Positions 1 to 8,775 are shown, counted from the first letter of the stretch. The stretch is DNA of 64,000 bases from Algoriphagus mannitolivorans DSM 15301 (GCF_000429425.1 NZ_AUBV01000004.1:405174-469173), one strand, 5' to 3'. Numbers and translations: made by a program. Notes: generated by a model not told the origin, from the sequence alone.

Positions 1-474
1 GTGGATTTTGATGATTTCTCATTCCTATCGTCGTATTTTCCATCAGGAACCACTGGTGATGTCCGACAGGATTTCAAGTATGAATTTCTGGATGATATCT
101 ATGGATACATGCAGGATTTGAGAAGAGAGAGGCCAAAATTGATTTTAAGTGGAGATTACAATATCTGTCACAAGCCAATAGATATTCATAATCCTATCTC
201 TAACAAAAACTCTTCAGGATTTCTTCCTGAAGAAAGAGCTTGGATGGATAAATTCACAGGTTCCGGATTTATAGATACGTTCCGGCATTTCAATCAAGAT
301 CCTCACCAATACACTTGGTGGAGTTTTAGAGCAAATTCAAGATCAAAAAACTTGGGCTGGAGAATTGATTATCACATGGCTACCCAAGAAATGCAGAACA
401 AACTGAAAAGTGCTGTAATTTTGCCGGATATCATTCATTCGGATCACTGTCCCATTGGATTAGAAATTGAATAA
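1..474 (+). CDS. xth: Exodeoxyribonuclease III, C-terminal part (5' end outside window)
   Basis: This is the C-terminal part of an AP endonuclease/3'-5' exonuclease of the EEP (endonuclease/exonuclease/phosphatase) superfamily, which acts in base-excision repair. The visible 157 residues contain the SGDYNICH segment (usually GDxN, catalytic Asp/Asn), the family-typical FRHFN...YTWWS(F/Y)R segment, the GWRIDYH strand (R-x-DY) and the closing SDHCPIGLE motif with the catalytic Asp-His pair. Family members are about 255 residues, so roughly 100 residues lie to the left of the window. The GTG at position 1 is therefore not the true start. The gene ends 40 bp before an RsbW-like gene on the same strand. 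Confidence 0.93.
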   Translation: MDFDDFSFLSSYFPSGTTGDVRQDFKYEFLDDIYGYMQDLRRERPKLILSGDYNICHKPIDIHNPISNKNSSGFLPEERAWMDKFTGSGFIDTFRHFNQDPHQYTWWSFRANSRSKNLGWRIDYHMATQEMQNKLKSAVILPDIIHSDHCPIGLEIE

Positions 475-514
475 GAATAAGTAAACAAGATCACTTTCAA
501 AGAACATTTCCATA

Positions 515-916
515 ATGAAGTCTATAAAAATTTCAATTCCATCTCTGATTGAGAACATAAAAATCATTGAGAGTTTCATTGATAATGCAAAGGAGAACTT
601 TGAGATTAATGACGACATCTATGGAAACATCATGATTTCTGTGACAGAATGCATCAGTAATGCAATCATTCATGGAAACAGAAATGATAAAGCCAAGCTA
701 GTTCACTTGGAATTAACTATGGAAGATGATCAATTGAAATTCACCATTGAAGACGAAGGAGAGGGATTTGATTTAGCAGAACTTCCAGACCCCACCTCGC
801 CGGAAAATATCGAAAAGCCAGGAGGAAGAGGAATTTTCCTTATCAGACATTTGAGCGATGAGGTAAAGTTTGAAGATGGGGGAAAAAAGACAGTTCTCTC
901 ATTTTATATGGATTAA
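515..916 (+). CDS. RsbW/SpoIIAB-like ATP-binding protein (anti-sigma factor kinase family)
   Basis: This 133-residue stand-alone GHKL ATPase belongs to the HATPase_c_2 family. The N-box (TECISNAIIHGN), the G1 box (EDEGEGFD) and a glycine-rich lid (GGRGIFLIRH) are all present. There is no dimerisation/phosphoacceptor domain, so it is not a normal sensor kinase. Known relatives (RsbW, SpoIIAB) phosphorylate an anti-sigma-factor antagonist and bind a sigma factor. No such partner gene is seen nearby, so the target is unknown. It ends 3 bp before ybeY and is probably co-transcribed with ybeY and mnmG. Confidence 0.85.
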   Translation: MKSIKISIPSLIENIKIIESFIDNAKENFEINDDIYGNIMISVTECISNAIIHGNRNDKAKLVHLELTMEDDQLKFTIEDEGEGFDLAELPDPTSPENIEKPGGRGIFLIRHLSDEVKFEDGGKKTVLSFYMD

Positions 917-919
917 ATC

Positions 920-1345
920 ATGGCGATTAATTTCTTTACCGAGGACGTCCCCTTCAAACTTTCTGATAAACTCAAACGAAAGAAATGGCTTAAGGAAATT
1001 GCCAATTCTGAAAATTTCAAAATAGGGGAGCTCAATTACATCTTCTGCTCAGATGAATATCTGTACCAGATTAATGTAGACTACCTTTCCCATCATACCT
1101 ATACTGATATCATCACCTTTGATAATTCAGAAGAAGAGGAATTCATAGAAGGGGATATATTCATCAGTGTGGATCGGGTAAAAGAAAACGCAATCAAACT
1201 TAGCCAACCAGAAGAAAAGGAATTAAGCAGGGTAATCTCCCATGGCTTATTTCATCTGATGGGTTACAAAGACAAAACCAAAGAGCAGGCTTCTACAATG
1301 CGAATCAAAGAAGAATCTGCAATTAAAAAATATCAGGAAATGTAA
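920..1345 (+). CDS. ybeY: Endoribonuclease YbeY (rRNA maturation and quality control)
   Basis: YbeY is a metal-dependent single-strand endoribonuclease needed for 16S rRNA 3'-end processing and ribosome quality control. The 141-residue length fits the family. The zinc signature reads HGLFHLMGYKD, giving the first two histidines of the H-x3-H-x5-H site. The third position is Asp rather than the His seen in E. coli, which I believe is usual in Bacteroidota. The N-terminal half carries the family's YLSHHTYTDIITFD segment. It starts 3 bp after the RsbW-like gene and is followed by an 82-bp spacer with two parS-like sites before mnmG. Confidence 0.93.
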   Translation: MAINFFTEDVPFKLSDKLKRKKWLKEIANSENFKIGELNYIFCSDEYLYQINVDYLSHHTYTDIITFDNSEEEEFIEGDIFISVDRVKENAIKLSQPEEKELSRVISHGLFHLMGYKDKTKEQASTMRIKEESAIKKYQEM

Positions 1346-1346
1346 A

Positions 1347-1362
1347 CGTTCCACGTGAAACA
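1347..1362. promoter_or_regulatory. parS-like centromere site 1 (15/16 match)
   Basis: The sequence CGTTCCACGTGAAACA differs from the Bacillus-type ParB binding site TGTTCCACGTGAAACA only at its first base. It lies just after the ybeY stop codon. ParB binding here would nucleate the chromosome-segregation complex. parA and parB are not in the window. Confidence 0.8.
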
Positions 1363-1394
1363 TGTTCGAATAGATTGGCAATTTCTGATTCAAC

Positions 1395-1410
1395 TGTTCC
1401 ACGTGAAACA
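1395..1410. promoter_or_regulatory. parS centromere site 2 (exact 16/16 match)
   Basis: TGTTCCACGTGAAACA is identical to the well-known consensus ParB-binding parS site. It lies 48 bp after the first copy in the same orientation and 18 bp before the mnmG start codon. Two clustered copies in a short intergenic region are very unlikely by chance, and such clusters normally mark the origin-proximal chromosome. Confidence 0.88.
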
Positions 1411-1427
1411 CTAACAGAAAATATACC

Positions 1428-3293
1428 ATGTTTCCAAAATACGATGTGATAGTAGTGGGAGCTGGGCATGCTGGTTGTGAAGCCGCACATGCTGCAGCAA
1501 AGATGGGTTCAAAGGTATTATTGTGTACCATGAACATGAACACTATTGCGCAAATGTCCTGCAACCCTGCCATGGGCGGAGTGGCCAAAGGACAAATAGT
1601 TCGTGAAATTGATGCTCTCGGAGGAATGTCTGGAATTATTTCAGACAAATCAATGATCCAGTTTCGAATGCTCAATAGATCTAAAGGGCCAGCAATGTGG
1701 TCCCCAAGATCTCAAAATGATCGAATGAGATTCGCAGAAGAATGGAGACTCGCTTTGGAGTATACACCAAATGTGGATTTTTGGCAAGAAATGATATCCG
1801 GACTTATCGTCAAAGATGGACGGGTAAAAGGCGTGCGAACAGCCATTGGACTGGAAATTGAAAGTAAATCTGTGGTTCTGACCAATGGAACATTCCTCAA
1901 TGGAATTATTCATATCGGAGAAAAACAATTTGGAGGAGGTAGAACAGGAGAATCTGCAGCAAAAGGAATCACTGAACAACTGGTGCAATTAGGTTTTGAG
2001 GCAGGAAGGATGAAAACCGGAACACCTCCTCGAGTAGATGGGAGAAGTTTGGATTATTCTAGAATGGAAGAACAATTTGGAGATGAAAACCCTGAAAAAT
2101 TTTCCTATTTAGATTCTACACAACCATTGAAAGAACAACGGTCTTGTTGGATCACTTACACGAACAAAGACGTCCACCAAACCTTGGAAACAGGATTTGA
2201 CAGATCTCCAATGTTTAATGGAAGAATTCAAGGCCTTGGACCGAGATACTGTCCGAGCATTGAAGATAAAATCAACCGATTTGCAGAAAGAGACCGCCAT
2301 CAAATATTCGTCGAACCCGAAGGATGGAATACAGTAGAGATCTATGTCAATGGATTTTCAACCTCACTTCCTGAAGACGTTCAGTACAAAGCACTTCGAA
2401 AAATCGAAGGATTTGAAAATGCAAAGATGTTCAGACCCGGTTATGCAATAGAGTATGACTTCTTTCCACCAACTCAATTAAAGCAGACTTTAGAAACCAA
2501 AATCATAGAAAATCTATATTTCGCAGGCCAAATCAATGGTACTACTGGATATGAAGAAGCAGCTTCTCAAGGCTTAATCGCAGGAATCAACGCAAGTTTG
2601 AAAACCCAGGAAAAAGATCCATTTATCTTAAAACGTTCTGATGCCTACATCGGAGTATTAATAGATGATTTGATCAACAAGGGTACAGAAGAGCCATATC
2701 GGATGTTTACCTCCAGAGCTGAATTTAGACTATTACTAAGGCAAGACAATGCAGATTTGAGATTGACAGAAATGGGTCATGAAATTGGTCTGGCATCTGA
2801 AGAAAGACATCAGAAAATGCTGGAGAAAAAATCCAATACCGCTAAACTGCTAAATGATCTCAAACAAAAAAGATTCAGCCCTGATTCGATCAATTCAGCT
2901 CTGGAGGATATAGGAACCGCTACAATTTCAGAAAAAACAAGTGCAGAAAAACTCCTTAAGAGACCACAAATCGGAATGGAACATTTGAAAAATATCCATG
3001 AAGAATTGAAGACTTATCTGGAGAAATACCCGAAAGAAGTTCTCGAACAAGCCGAAGTTCAAATAAAATACGATAGCTACATCGAAAAAGAGCAGCAGAT
3101 GGTAGAGAAGCTTTCTAATATGGAAAACTTCAGAATTCCACATAAATTCGATTATTTAGCCATTACGGCATTATCAGCTGAAGGAAGACAAAAGCTTAAC
3201 AAAATAAGACCCGAAACATTGGGACAAGCTTCAAGAATTAGCGGAGTTTCTCCATCAGATTTATCCATTTTAACAGTCTATTTAGGAAGGTAA
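1428..3293 (+). CDS. mnmG: tRNA uridine-5-carboxymethylaminomethyl(34) synthesis enzyme MnmG (GidA)
   Basis: MnmG is an FAD-dependent enzyme that, with MnmE, modifies the wobble uridine (U34) of tRNAs. The 621-residue length is typical. The N-terminal Rossmann motif reads VGAGHAGCEAAHAAA. The family-specific CNPAMGG...KG and GTFLNG segments follow, then the GQINGTTGYEEAASQGL motif. The C-terminal helical domain that contacts MnmE and tRNA is complete and ends in ASRISGVSPSD. The start ATG at 1428 gives the FPKYDVIVVGAG N-terminus expected for the family. In several phyla this gene lies next to the replication origin, which agrees with the parS pair upstream and the DnaA-box cluster 2.5 kb downstream. 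Confidence 0.97.
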   Translation: MFPKYDVIVVGAGHAGCEAAHAAAKMGSKVLLCTMNMNTIAQMSCNPAMGGVAKGQIVREIDALGGMSGIISDKSMIQFRMLNRSKGPAMWSPRSQNDRMRFAEEWRLALEYTPNVDFWQEMISGLIVKDGRVKGVRTAIGLEIESKSVVLTNGTFLNGIIHIGEKQFGGGRTGESAAKGITEQLVQLGFEAGRMKTGTPPRVDGRSLDYSRMEEQFGDENPEKFSYLDSTQPLKEQRSCWITYTNKDVHQTLETGFDRSPMFNGRIQGLGPRYCPSIEDKINRFAERDRHQIFVEPEGWNTVEIYVNGFSTSLPEDVQYKALRKIEGFENAKMFRPGYAIEYDFFPPTQLKQTLETKIIENLYFAGQINGTTGYEEAASQGLIAGINASLKTQEKDPFILKRSDAYIGVLIDDLINKGTEEPYRMFTSRAEFRLLLRQDNADLRLTEMGHEIGLASEERHQKMLEKKSNTAKLLNDLKQKRFSPDSINSALEDIGTATISEKTSAEKLLKRPQIGMEHLKNIHEELKTYLEKYPKEVLEQAEVQIKYDSYIEKEQQMVEKLSNMENFRIPHKFDYLAITALSAEGRQKLNKIRPETLGQASRISGVSPSDLSILTVYLGR

Positions 3294-3294
3294 A

Positions 3295-4182
3295 ATGTCA
3301 GAAAGACTCACCAAATGCCCACTCTGTAAAAGTGGGCATTTTCTTAACCACCAAGAGCTAATCGATCATGCAGTCACCAAGGAGTCCTTTGTGATTTGTA
3401 AGTGTACCCAGTGCCAACTTTTATTTACCAACCCAAGACCGGAAGAAACAGAAATAGCCCGGTATTATGAATTCCCGGAATATTTTTCCCACAATGATCA
3501 ATCTTCTTCTTTAACTCAATTCATTTATAACCTTGCACGAAAACAAAACATAAAGAAAAAGATCAATCTCATCGAGTCTTATAAAAACAGTGGTCGCTGG
3601 TTAGATTATGGCTGCGGTACAGGAGAATTGCTTTCAGCAGCAAAGAATCGATCTTGGAAGGTCACAGGAATAGAACCGAATGAAAAAGCTAGAGGTTTGG
3701 CAAATGCTAAATTGGAAAATAAAGTCTTTCAGAGCATCGAGGAAATCAGAGAAACAAAGAAATTTGATGTGATTACCCTTTTCCATGTTATAGAACATAT
3801 CCATTCCTTGAGAAAAACGATAAAATCACTATTAAAACATTTAAAACCAGATGGTTACATCATTATTGCTGTACCAAATCCGGAATCTTGGGATGCATTA
3901 AAATATGGACCTTTCTGGGCAGGATGGGATGTACCTAGACATCTTTATCATTTCAACAAAACCTGCATCAAAGGCCTCGAAGAACTATTTACAATGAAGC
4001 TAATAGATGAGAAGCCCATGAAAATGGATAGCTTCTACGTTTCTCTACTTTCAGAAGGCTATCAAAACCAAAAATCTCTTGGAAACTTTCTAAAAGGATT
4101 CACTTCCGGGATGCGTTCAAATATTGAGGCAAAAAAAACCAACAACTACTCCAGTAACATTTTCATTTTTCAAAAAAGGTGA
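3295..4182 (+). CDS. Class I SAM-dependent methyltransferase with N-terminal cysteine cluster
   Basis: This 295-residue protein starts with a putative zinc-ribbon (CPLCK near residue 8 and CKCTQC near residue 35). A Methyltransf_23-type Rossmann domain follows, with SAM-binding motif I (LDYGCGTGELL) and a post-motif FHVIEHIHSL segment. The C-terminal AVPNPESWDALKYGPFWAGWD...RHLYHF region is typical of O- or C-methyltransferases found near cell-surface polysaccharide genes. The substrate cannot be told from the sequence. It starts 1 bp after the mnmG stop and overlaps the next gene by 4 bp (GTGA), so it is part of the same transcription unit. Confidence 0.88.
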   Translation: MSERLTKCPLCKSGHFLNHQELIDHAVTKESFVICKCTQCQLLFTNPRPEETEIARYYEFPEYFSHNDQSSSLTQFIYNLARKQNIKKKINLIESYKNSGRWLDYGCGTGELLSAAKNRSWKVTGIEPNEKARGLANAKLENKVFQSIEEIRETKKFDVITLFHVIEHIHSLRKTIKSLLKHLKPDGYIIIAVPNPESWDALKYGPFWAGWDVPRHLYHFNKTCIKGLEELFTMKLIDEKPMKMDSFYVSLLSEGYQNQKSLGNFLKGFTSGMRSNIEAKKTNNYSSNIFIFQKR

Positions 4183-5828
4183 ACAAGTTAAATTCAATAG
4201 TTTTAGCATTTCTGGTGTGCATCATCGCCTCTTGTGCGAAGCAAAGTACTCCTATGGGTGGACCTGTAGATAAGGATCCTCCCAAACTTCAGGAGTCTTT
4301 TCCCAAAAATGAAACCCTTAACATCAAACCAGAAAAACTGACTTTGATATTTGATGAATATGTCAAATTGGATAATCCAAGCAAAGGCATAGTTATCACT
4401 CCGAGGATCAAAAAGGACGAAGTCATTTTCTCTTCAAACAAAAACACGATCACGGTTGAGCTCAATCAAGAGCTTGAGGAAAACACCACTTATGTTTTCG
4501 ACTTTCAAAAAGCCGTAGTCGATATTTCAGAAGAAAACCCGGCAGAAAATCTGAAGCTGGTTTTTTCAACAGGAAACTCCATAGACAGCCTTACTCTAGA
4601 AGGAAAGGTTAATTACCTTTTTCCAGATAGCAGATTGGAATACAAAAATGTGCTAGTAGGAGTGTATCCCATAGGTGATACCACAGACATCTTCACCGGA
4701 GCACCTTATTACCTCAGCCAAGTGGATTCTTCAGGAAACTTTAAAATTTCCAATATTAAAAATGGATCTTACTTCGCTTACGCATGGAACGATGAAAATG
4801 GAAGCATAAAGGCAGAATACAAATCCGAAGCTTATGATTTTCTATTGGATACTCTCCATCTTGAACAGAATCTAAGCAATCTAGAATTTAATCTATCAAA
4901 AGCTGATTTCACTCCCATTAGAATCCTAAGAACAGGAAACTATGGGAGAAATTTTGATGTAATCCTGAATAAAAATCCAGTAAGTATTGATATAAAAAAT
5001 GAATCAAAACAAATTGATTATCAATACAATACATCAGATAAAAGAATAAGAATTTATCCAAAAAATAGCATCACCGATAGTACACAGTTTTCAATCCAAC
5101 TGACAGATTCAGTAGGTTTTAAAATAGACACTTTGATCTGGGCTAAATTTCCTGAAAGCGAACGAAAACCAGATAAACTGACCCTATCTGCAAATTCAGG
5201 TAGAAACTTTTACCGTCAAATGGAAATGGAATTGACTTTCAACAAACCCATTTCCAAAATCAACACAGATTCTCTATATGTTCAATATGACAGTGCAGGA
5301 ATAATCAGGATAGAACAATCCATGTTCCATTTTACAGATTCTGCAAGGAGAGATCTTTTGAAAATATCTCTTTCCATCCCAGATTCCATCAGTAAAGAAA
5401 TTTTTACATTAAAAGCAGCAGATTCCACATTCCTAGACTGGGAAAACCAATACAATGAAGCAGTCCTCTCGGCAAACTATAAAAAGATCAAAAGAGAGTC
5501 CCTGGCAGACGAAATAGCAGGAACCATCATAGGTGCAAGCCCACCATATATCGTGCAGCTAATGGATTCCAAAGGCACTGTTTCACGTGAATTATTTATT
5601 CCTACCGGAAATACCTATTCCTTTAAATTATTAGAGCCAGGAAACTACAAAATCCGAGTAATCGAAGATTTAAATGGTAACAAAAGATGGGATCCTGCCA
5701 ATTTCACGCAACGAAGGAAGGCAGAACCAGTCTTTTATTACACCAATCCAGAAACAAAAAATGAGCTCGTAATTAGGGCAGGATGGACCCTAACTGACCA
5801 GATTATTACTAAGAGTAAGGAAAATTAA
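4179..5828 (+). CDS. Ig-like domain lipoprotein, function unknown
   Basis: This 549-residue protein has a lipoprotein signal peptide with its lipobox cysteine at residue 19 (CIIASC-A). It continues with TPMGGPVDKDPPKL, a stretch recurrent in Bacteroidota SbsA/Ig-like lipoproteins. An Ig-like module of about residues 35-110 contains the FDEYVKL and TYVFDF strands. A carboxypeptidase-regulatory-like beta fold may be present near 180-210 and again at the C-terminus (NYKIRVIEDLNGNKRWDP). No catalytic motif was seen. It starts at a GTG overlapping the methyltransferase stop. It is the last gene before the putative origin. A role at the cell envelope is inferred only from the signal. Confidence 0.8.
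   Translation: MNKLNSIVLAFLVCIIASCAKQSTPMGGPVDKDPPKLQESFPKNETLNIKPEKLTLIFDEYVKLDNPSKGIVITPRIKKDEVIFSSNKNTITVELNQELEENTTYVFDFQKAVVDISEENPAENLKLVFSTGNSIDSLTLEGKVNYLFPDSRLEYKNVLVGVYPIGDTTDIFTGAPYYLSQVDSSGNFKISNIKNGSYFAYAWNDENGSIKAEYKSEAYDFLLDTLHLEQNLSNLEFNLSKADFTPIRILRTGNYGRNFDVILNKNPVSIDIKNESKQIDYQYNTSDKRIRIYPKNSITDSTQFSIQLTDSVGFKIDTLIWAKFPESERKPDKLTLSANSGRNFYRQMEMELTFNKPISKINTDSLYVQYDSAGIIRIEQSMFHFTDSARRDLLKISLSIPDSISKEIFTLKAADSTFLDWENQYNEAVLSANYKKIKRESLADEIAGTIIGASPPYIVQLMDSKGTVSRELFIPTGNTYSFKLLEPGNYKIRVIEDLNGNKRWDPANFTQRRKAEPVFYYTNPETKNELVIRAGWTLTDQIITKSKEN
5579..5594. promoter_or_regulatory. Degenerate parS-like site inside a gene
   Basis: TGTTTCACGTGAATTA matches the parS consensus at 14 of 16 positions, counting the permitted T at position 5. 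It lies within the lipoprotein coding sequence, between the mnmG-proximal parS pair and the DnaA-box region. Whether ParB binds this weaker site is unknown. Confidence 0.4.
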
Positions 5829-6326
5829 TTCACAAAAACAGAGAATTTTTCTGTGGATAATCCAGTACAGAGCGGTGGATATTGGTGGAAATCTTTGGGA
5901 CAATACAGGGGTTTTCCCCAAATGGAGTGAGTCTAAAACCGAAATCATTCATGAACATGGATAAGTCAAAGATTTTCCACAAAGAAAAATCCTACTATCC
6001 ACAGAGAGATTACACACCGATTAATATCAGGTAGAATTCCACATAAACTACCAATTTCCAATAAGTCATTATTTTTCAAAGATTTAAAAGTGGATAAACA
6101 GTGCATAACCTGTTAAGATAATCTTAGAAACCCTCGTAAGACTGTGGTTAACAATTTGAAGCTGCTTTGTCCACAAATCCACAGCCTTAATAACCTTAAT
6201 AGATTTTCTTTAATAAATATTCTAATAGAATAAATAGTGTGTGGATTTGGTGGAAAAACGAGATTTGGCTTCATGTCGGGTTTTTAATTATCTTAATCAG
6301 CATAAACCCAATACCTGTTAAAAAAA
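5829..6326. other. Candidate chromosomal replication origin (oriC): DnaA-box cluster plus AT-rich block
   Basis: This 498-bp stretch has no gene. It contains one perfect DnaA box, TGTGGATAA at 5852-5860. One-mismatch boxes lie at 5973-5981 (TTTTCCACA), 5995-6003 (CTATCCACA), 6089-6097 (AGTGGATAA), 6143-6151 (TGTGGTTAA) and 6167-6175 (TTGTCCACA). Weaker copies lie at 5956-5964, 6175-6183 and 6240-6248. A very AT-rich run at about 6184-6238, rich in TTAATA/TAATAAAT words, would suit a DNA-unwinding element. mnmG and two parS sites lie within 5 kb. dnaA itself is not here, which is common in Bacteroidota. Origin function is inferred, not proven. Confidence 0.78.
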
Positions 6327-8075
6327 ATGGAGCCAAGCCGATTATTCGATCTCATTTCCTACCAGATTTCTACTTATGAAAAAGAAGTTGCATTTGCTCA
6401 AAAACTGGATGGACAATGGAAAACCTACTCATCCAGAGATGTAAAAGGAATTGTAGATAATCTCAGTCTTGGACTCCTGGCCATCAATATCGGAGAAGGC
6501 GATAAAGTTGCCATCATATCGGATAATCGCCCGGAATGGAATTTTGTGGACTTGGCACTTCAGCAAATTGGAGCCATTTCTGTACCCATGTATCCCACCA
6601 TCACGATCGAAGATTATTCCTATATCTTCAATCACGCCGATGTAAAGCTGATTTTTACGGGAAATGAGCTGATTACAGAAAAAGCCCAACAAGCGGCTGA
6701 AGGAAGGAAAATTTATTCTTTTGATGTGTTGGCAGGAATTGAGCACTGGTCTTCCCTGGAAGAAAAAGGTAAATCAGGTGATTTGGCCGTTTTAGAATCT
6801 TCAAAAGCCAAGGTAAAACCTGAGGATTTGTTTACCATCATTTATACCTCAGGAACTACTGGAAAGCCGAAAGGAGTGATGCTTTCTCATTCCAATGTTT
6901 TATCCAATGTGATTTCAGTTTCTGACCGGTTTATCATTCCAAAAGGAGTTTCTACGGTTCTTAGCTTCCTTCCTCTTTGCCATATTTTCGAGAGAACAGC
7001 CTCCTTCTGTTTTATCCTAATGGGATTGTCAGTGTATTATGCTGAGAGTATGGATACCATTGGAGATAATCTCAAAGAAGTTAAACCCCATCTGTTCAAT
7101 ACTGTCCCAAGACTATTGGAAAAGGTTTATGATAAGATCGTCGCAAAAGGTTATGAGCTTACTGGGATCAAAAGAAGTTTATTCTTCTGGGCCCTTAATT
7201 TGGGATTAAGATATGAGCCGAACACTTCGATGGGAGCTTGGTATGATTTCCAACTAAAATTGGCTAACAAGCTGATTTTTTCGAAGTGGAGAGAGGCTTT
7301 GGGCGGAAATATTGCTCAAATCAACGTAGGTGCATCTGCCTTACAACCCAGATTGGCGAGAGTCTTTTGGGCTGCAGGGATCCGCGTATGCGAAGGGTAT
7401 GGATTGACAGAAACCTCTCCTGTGGTCACCGCATCTATCGGTACTCCCGAGGGAATCAGAATTGGATGGGTAGGAAAGCCAGTTTTGGACGTAGAAGTAA
7501 AAATTGCAGAGGACGGGGAAATTTTGGTCAAAGGGCCAAATGTCATGCAAGGGTACTATCGGGAACCCGAACTCACCGCAGAGGTACTTAAAAATGGTTG
7601 GTTCCATACGGGAGATATCGGGGAGTTTGACGGGGAATACCTCCGGATCACCGATAGGAAGAAAGAAATGTTCAAAACATCGGGTGGAAAATATGTTGCT
7701 CCCCAGGTTTTGGAAAATAAATTCAAAGAATCGCTCCTGATTGAGCAGCTCATGGTAGTAGGCGATGGCAGAAATTATCCTGCCGCATTGGTGGTTCCAA
7801 GTTTTGAGGGATTGAGAGATTTCTGCAAGCGAAAGGATATTCCTTATCTGACCGATACGGAAATGGTGAAAAAACCGGAAATCATGGAAAAATATCAGCA
7901 GGAGATAGAACACTACAATAAGTTTTTTGGAAAATGGGAGCAGGTGAAGCGGTTCAAATTGCTGGATAAATCCTGGTCCATTGAAACGGGTGAACTTACC
8001 CCAACGATGAAGTTGAAGCGTAAGGTCATCCTACAAAAGTTTGATTCTCAGATTGAAGAACTCTACAAAAGTTAA
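6327..8075 (+). CDS. fadD: Long-chain fatty-acid-CoA ligase (AMP-forming)
   Basis: This 582-residue ANL-superfamily enzyme activates long-chain fatty acids to acyl-CoA through an acyl-adenylate, the entry step to beta-oxidation. The P-loop-like motif YTSGTTGKPKGVMLSH is near residue 172. The GYGLTETSP motif near 357 and the GWFHTGDIGEFDG...TDRKKEMFKTSGGKYVAP hinge region are complete. The C-terminal lysine-containing TPTMKLKRK segment is also present, so the enzyme looks intact. It starts right after the putative origin. It is followed by a 229-bp gap and then the MarR regulator and the rest of the beta-oxidation genes, so it may belong to the same regulon. Confidence 0.93.
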   Translation: MEPSRLFDLISYQISTYEKEVAFAQKLDGQWKTYSSRDVKGIVDNLSLGLLAINIGEGDKVAIISDNRPEWNFVDLALQQIGAISVPMYPTITIEDYSYIFNHADVKLIFTGNELITEKAQQAAEGRKIYSFDVLAGIEHWSSLEEKGKSGDLAVLESSKAKVKPEDLFTIIYTSGTTGKPKGVMLSHSNVLSNVISVSDRFIIPKGVSTVLSFLPLCHIFERTASFCFILMGLSVYYAESMDTIGDNLKEVKPHLFNTVPRLLEKVYDKIVAKGYELTGIKRSLFFWALNLGLRYEPNTSMGAWYDFQLKLANKLIFSKWREALGGNIAQINVGASALQPRLARVFWAAGIRVCEGYGLTETSPVVTASIGTPEGIRIGWVGKPVLDVEVKIAEDGEILVKGPNVMQGYYREPELTAEVLKNGWFHTGDIGEFDGEYLRITDRKKEMFKTSGGKYVAPQVLENKFKESLLIEQLMVVGDGRNYPAALVVPSFEGLRDFCKRKDIPYLTDTEMVKKPEIMEKYQQEIEHYNKFFGKWEQVKRFKLLDKSWSIETGELTPTMKLKRKVILQKFDSQIEELYKS

Positions 8076-8224
8076 GATTTAACTAATTTTCAAATAAATT
8101 TTATCTCAGAATATTTTTGGGAAAATTTAGTTTAAAAATCTATTTTATTCTGTAAATAGCTTTCATAATAATAATTTCAGATTATTATTTTATAAAACCT
8201 CTGTTTTTCAGTTTATAATTTGTG

Positions 8225-8265
8225 ATGCATGCATAACTTTTTTTCAAAAATAGTATGCATGCATA
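8225..8265. promoter_or_regulatory. Doubled palindromic operator upstream of marR
   Basis: The perfect palindrome ATGCATGCAT occurs at 8225-8234 and again at 8255-8264. The second is extended to 12 bp as TATGCATGCATA. The copies start exactly 30 bp apart, about three helical turns, so two dimers would sit on the same face of the DNA. They lie 40-80 bp before the MarR gene. MarR proteins typically bind such inverted repeats and repress their own operon, so this is the likely autoregulatory site. Confidence 0.6.
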
Positions 8266-8304
8266 CAAAATTTACTTAACTTAGGATGAACCATTTTTGG
8301 ATGC

Positions 8305-8775
8305 ATGAATCCTATGAAAAGAGAAGAAACCGTTGACTATCACATCAAAAGCGCTTGGCATGCCATATCCCGCATGTACAATCAGCAAGCTGTGGAAGAA
8401 GGATTCACTACTGCGATCGGATTTGTTCTGATCAATATTAATTCCAAGGAAGGGACCCCTGCTACCAAAATTGCTCCCATGATTGGATTGGAAACTCGCA
8501 GTCTGACGAGGATGCTTAAAACCATGGAAGAAAAAGGATTGGTCTATAAAGAGGCCGATCCAAATGATAAGCGTTCGGTAAGAATTTTTCTCACCGAGGA
8601 AGGAAAGGCAAAAAAAGAAAGATCCATTAACACCATCATGGACTTTAATCAGCAAATCCGGGAGGTCGTTTCGGAAAACGACTTGAAGACCTTTTTCGGA
8701 GTATTTGACAAAATCCAAATGGTCATCGACCAGATTAATGGAAGCAATGTCAACAAACCCATTTATGAACTTTAA
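8305..8775 (+). CDS. MarR-family transcriptional regulator of the beta-oxidation operon
   Basis: This 156-residue winged-helix regulator has a recognition helix in the GLETRSLTRMLKTMEEKGLV segment. The wing is DPNDKRSVRIFLTEEG, a clear MarR signature. The start could be the ATG at 8305 or the one at 8314 (MKREETV). MarR dimers usually repress until a small ligand binds. Its position directly ahead of the fused dehydrogenase/hydratase, thiolase and acyl-CoA dehydrogenase suggests that it senses a fatty acid or acyl-CoA; the ligand is inferred. A small CTCCC-GAAA-GGGAG stem-loop (8780-8793) without a T-run lies between this gene and the next. Confidence 0.9.
   Translation: MNPMKREETVDYHIKSAWHAISRMYNQQAVEEGFTTAIGFVLININSKEGTPATKIAPMIGLETRSLTRMLKTMEEKGLVYKEADPNDKRSVRIFLTEEGKAKKERSINTIMDFNQQIREVVSENDLKTFFGVFDKIQMVIDQINGSNVNKPIYEL

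Noticed and set aside
920..1345. YbeY with a broken metal site because the third His is Asp
   Set aside because: I believe Asp at this position is usual in Bacteroidota YbeY, and the rest of the protein is intact, so it is not a sign of decay.
1247..1675. 142-codon minus-strand frame across ybeY and mnmG
   Set aside because: It lies antisense to two well-conserved genes and across the parS sites, and its translation shows no family features.
7341..7913. 190-codon minus-strand frame inside the acyl-CoA ligase gene
   Set aside because: It is antisense to motif-bearing sequence of the ligase and has no recognisable domain; a coding-strand shadow.
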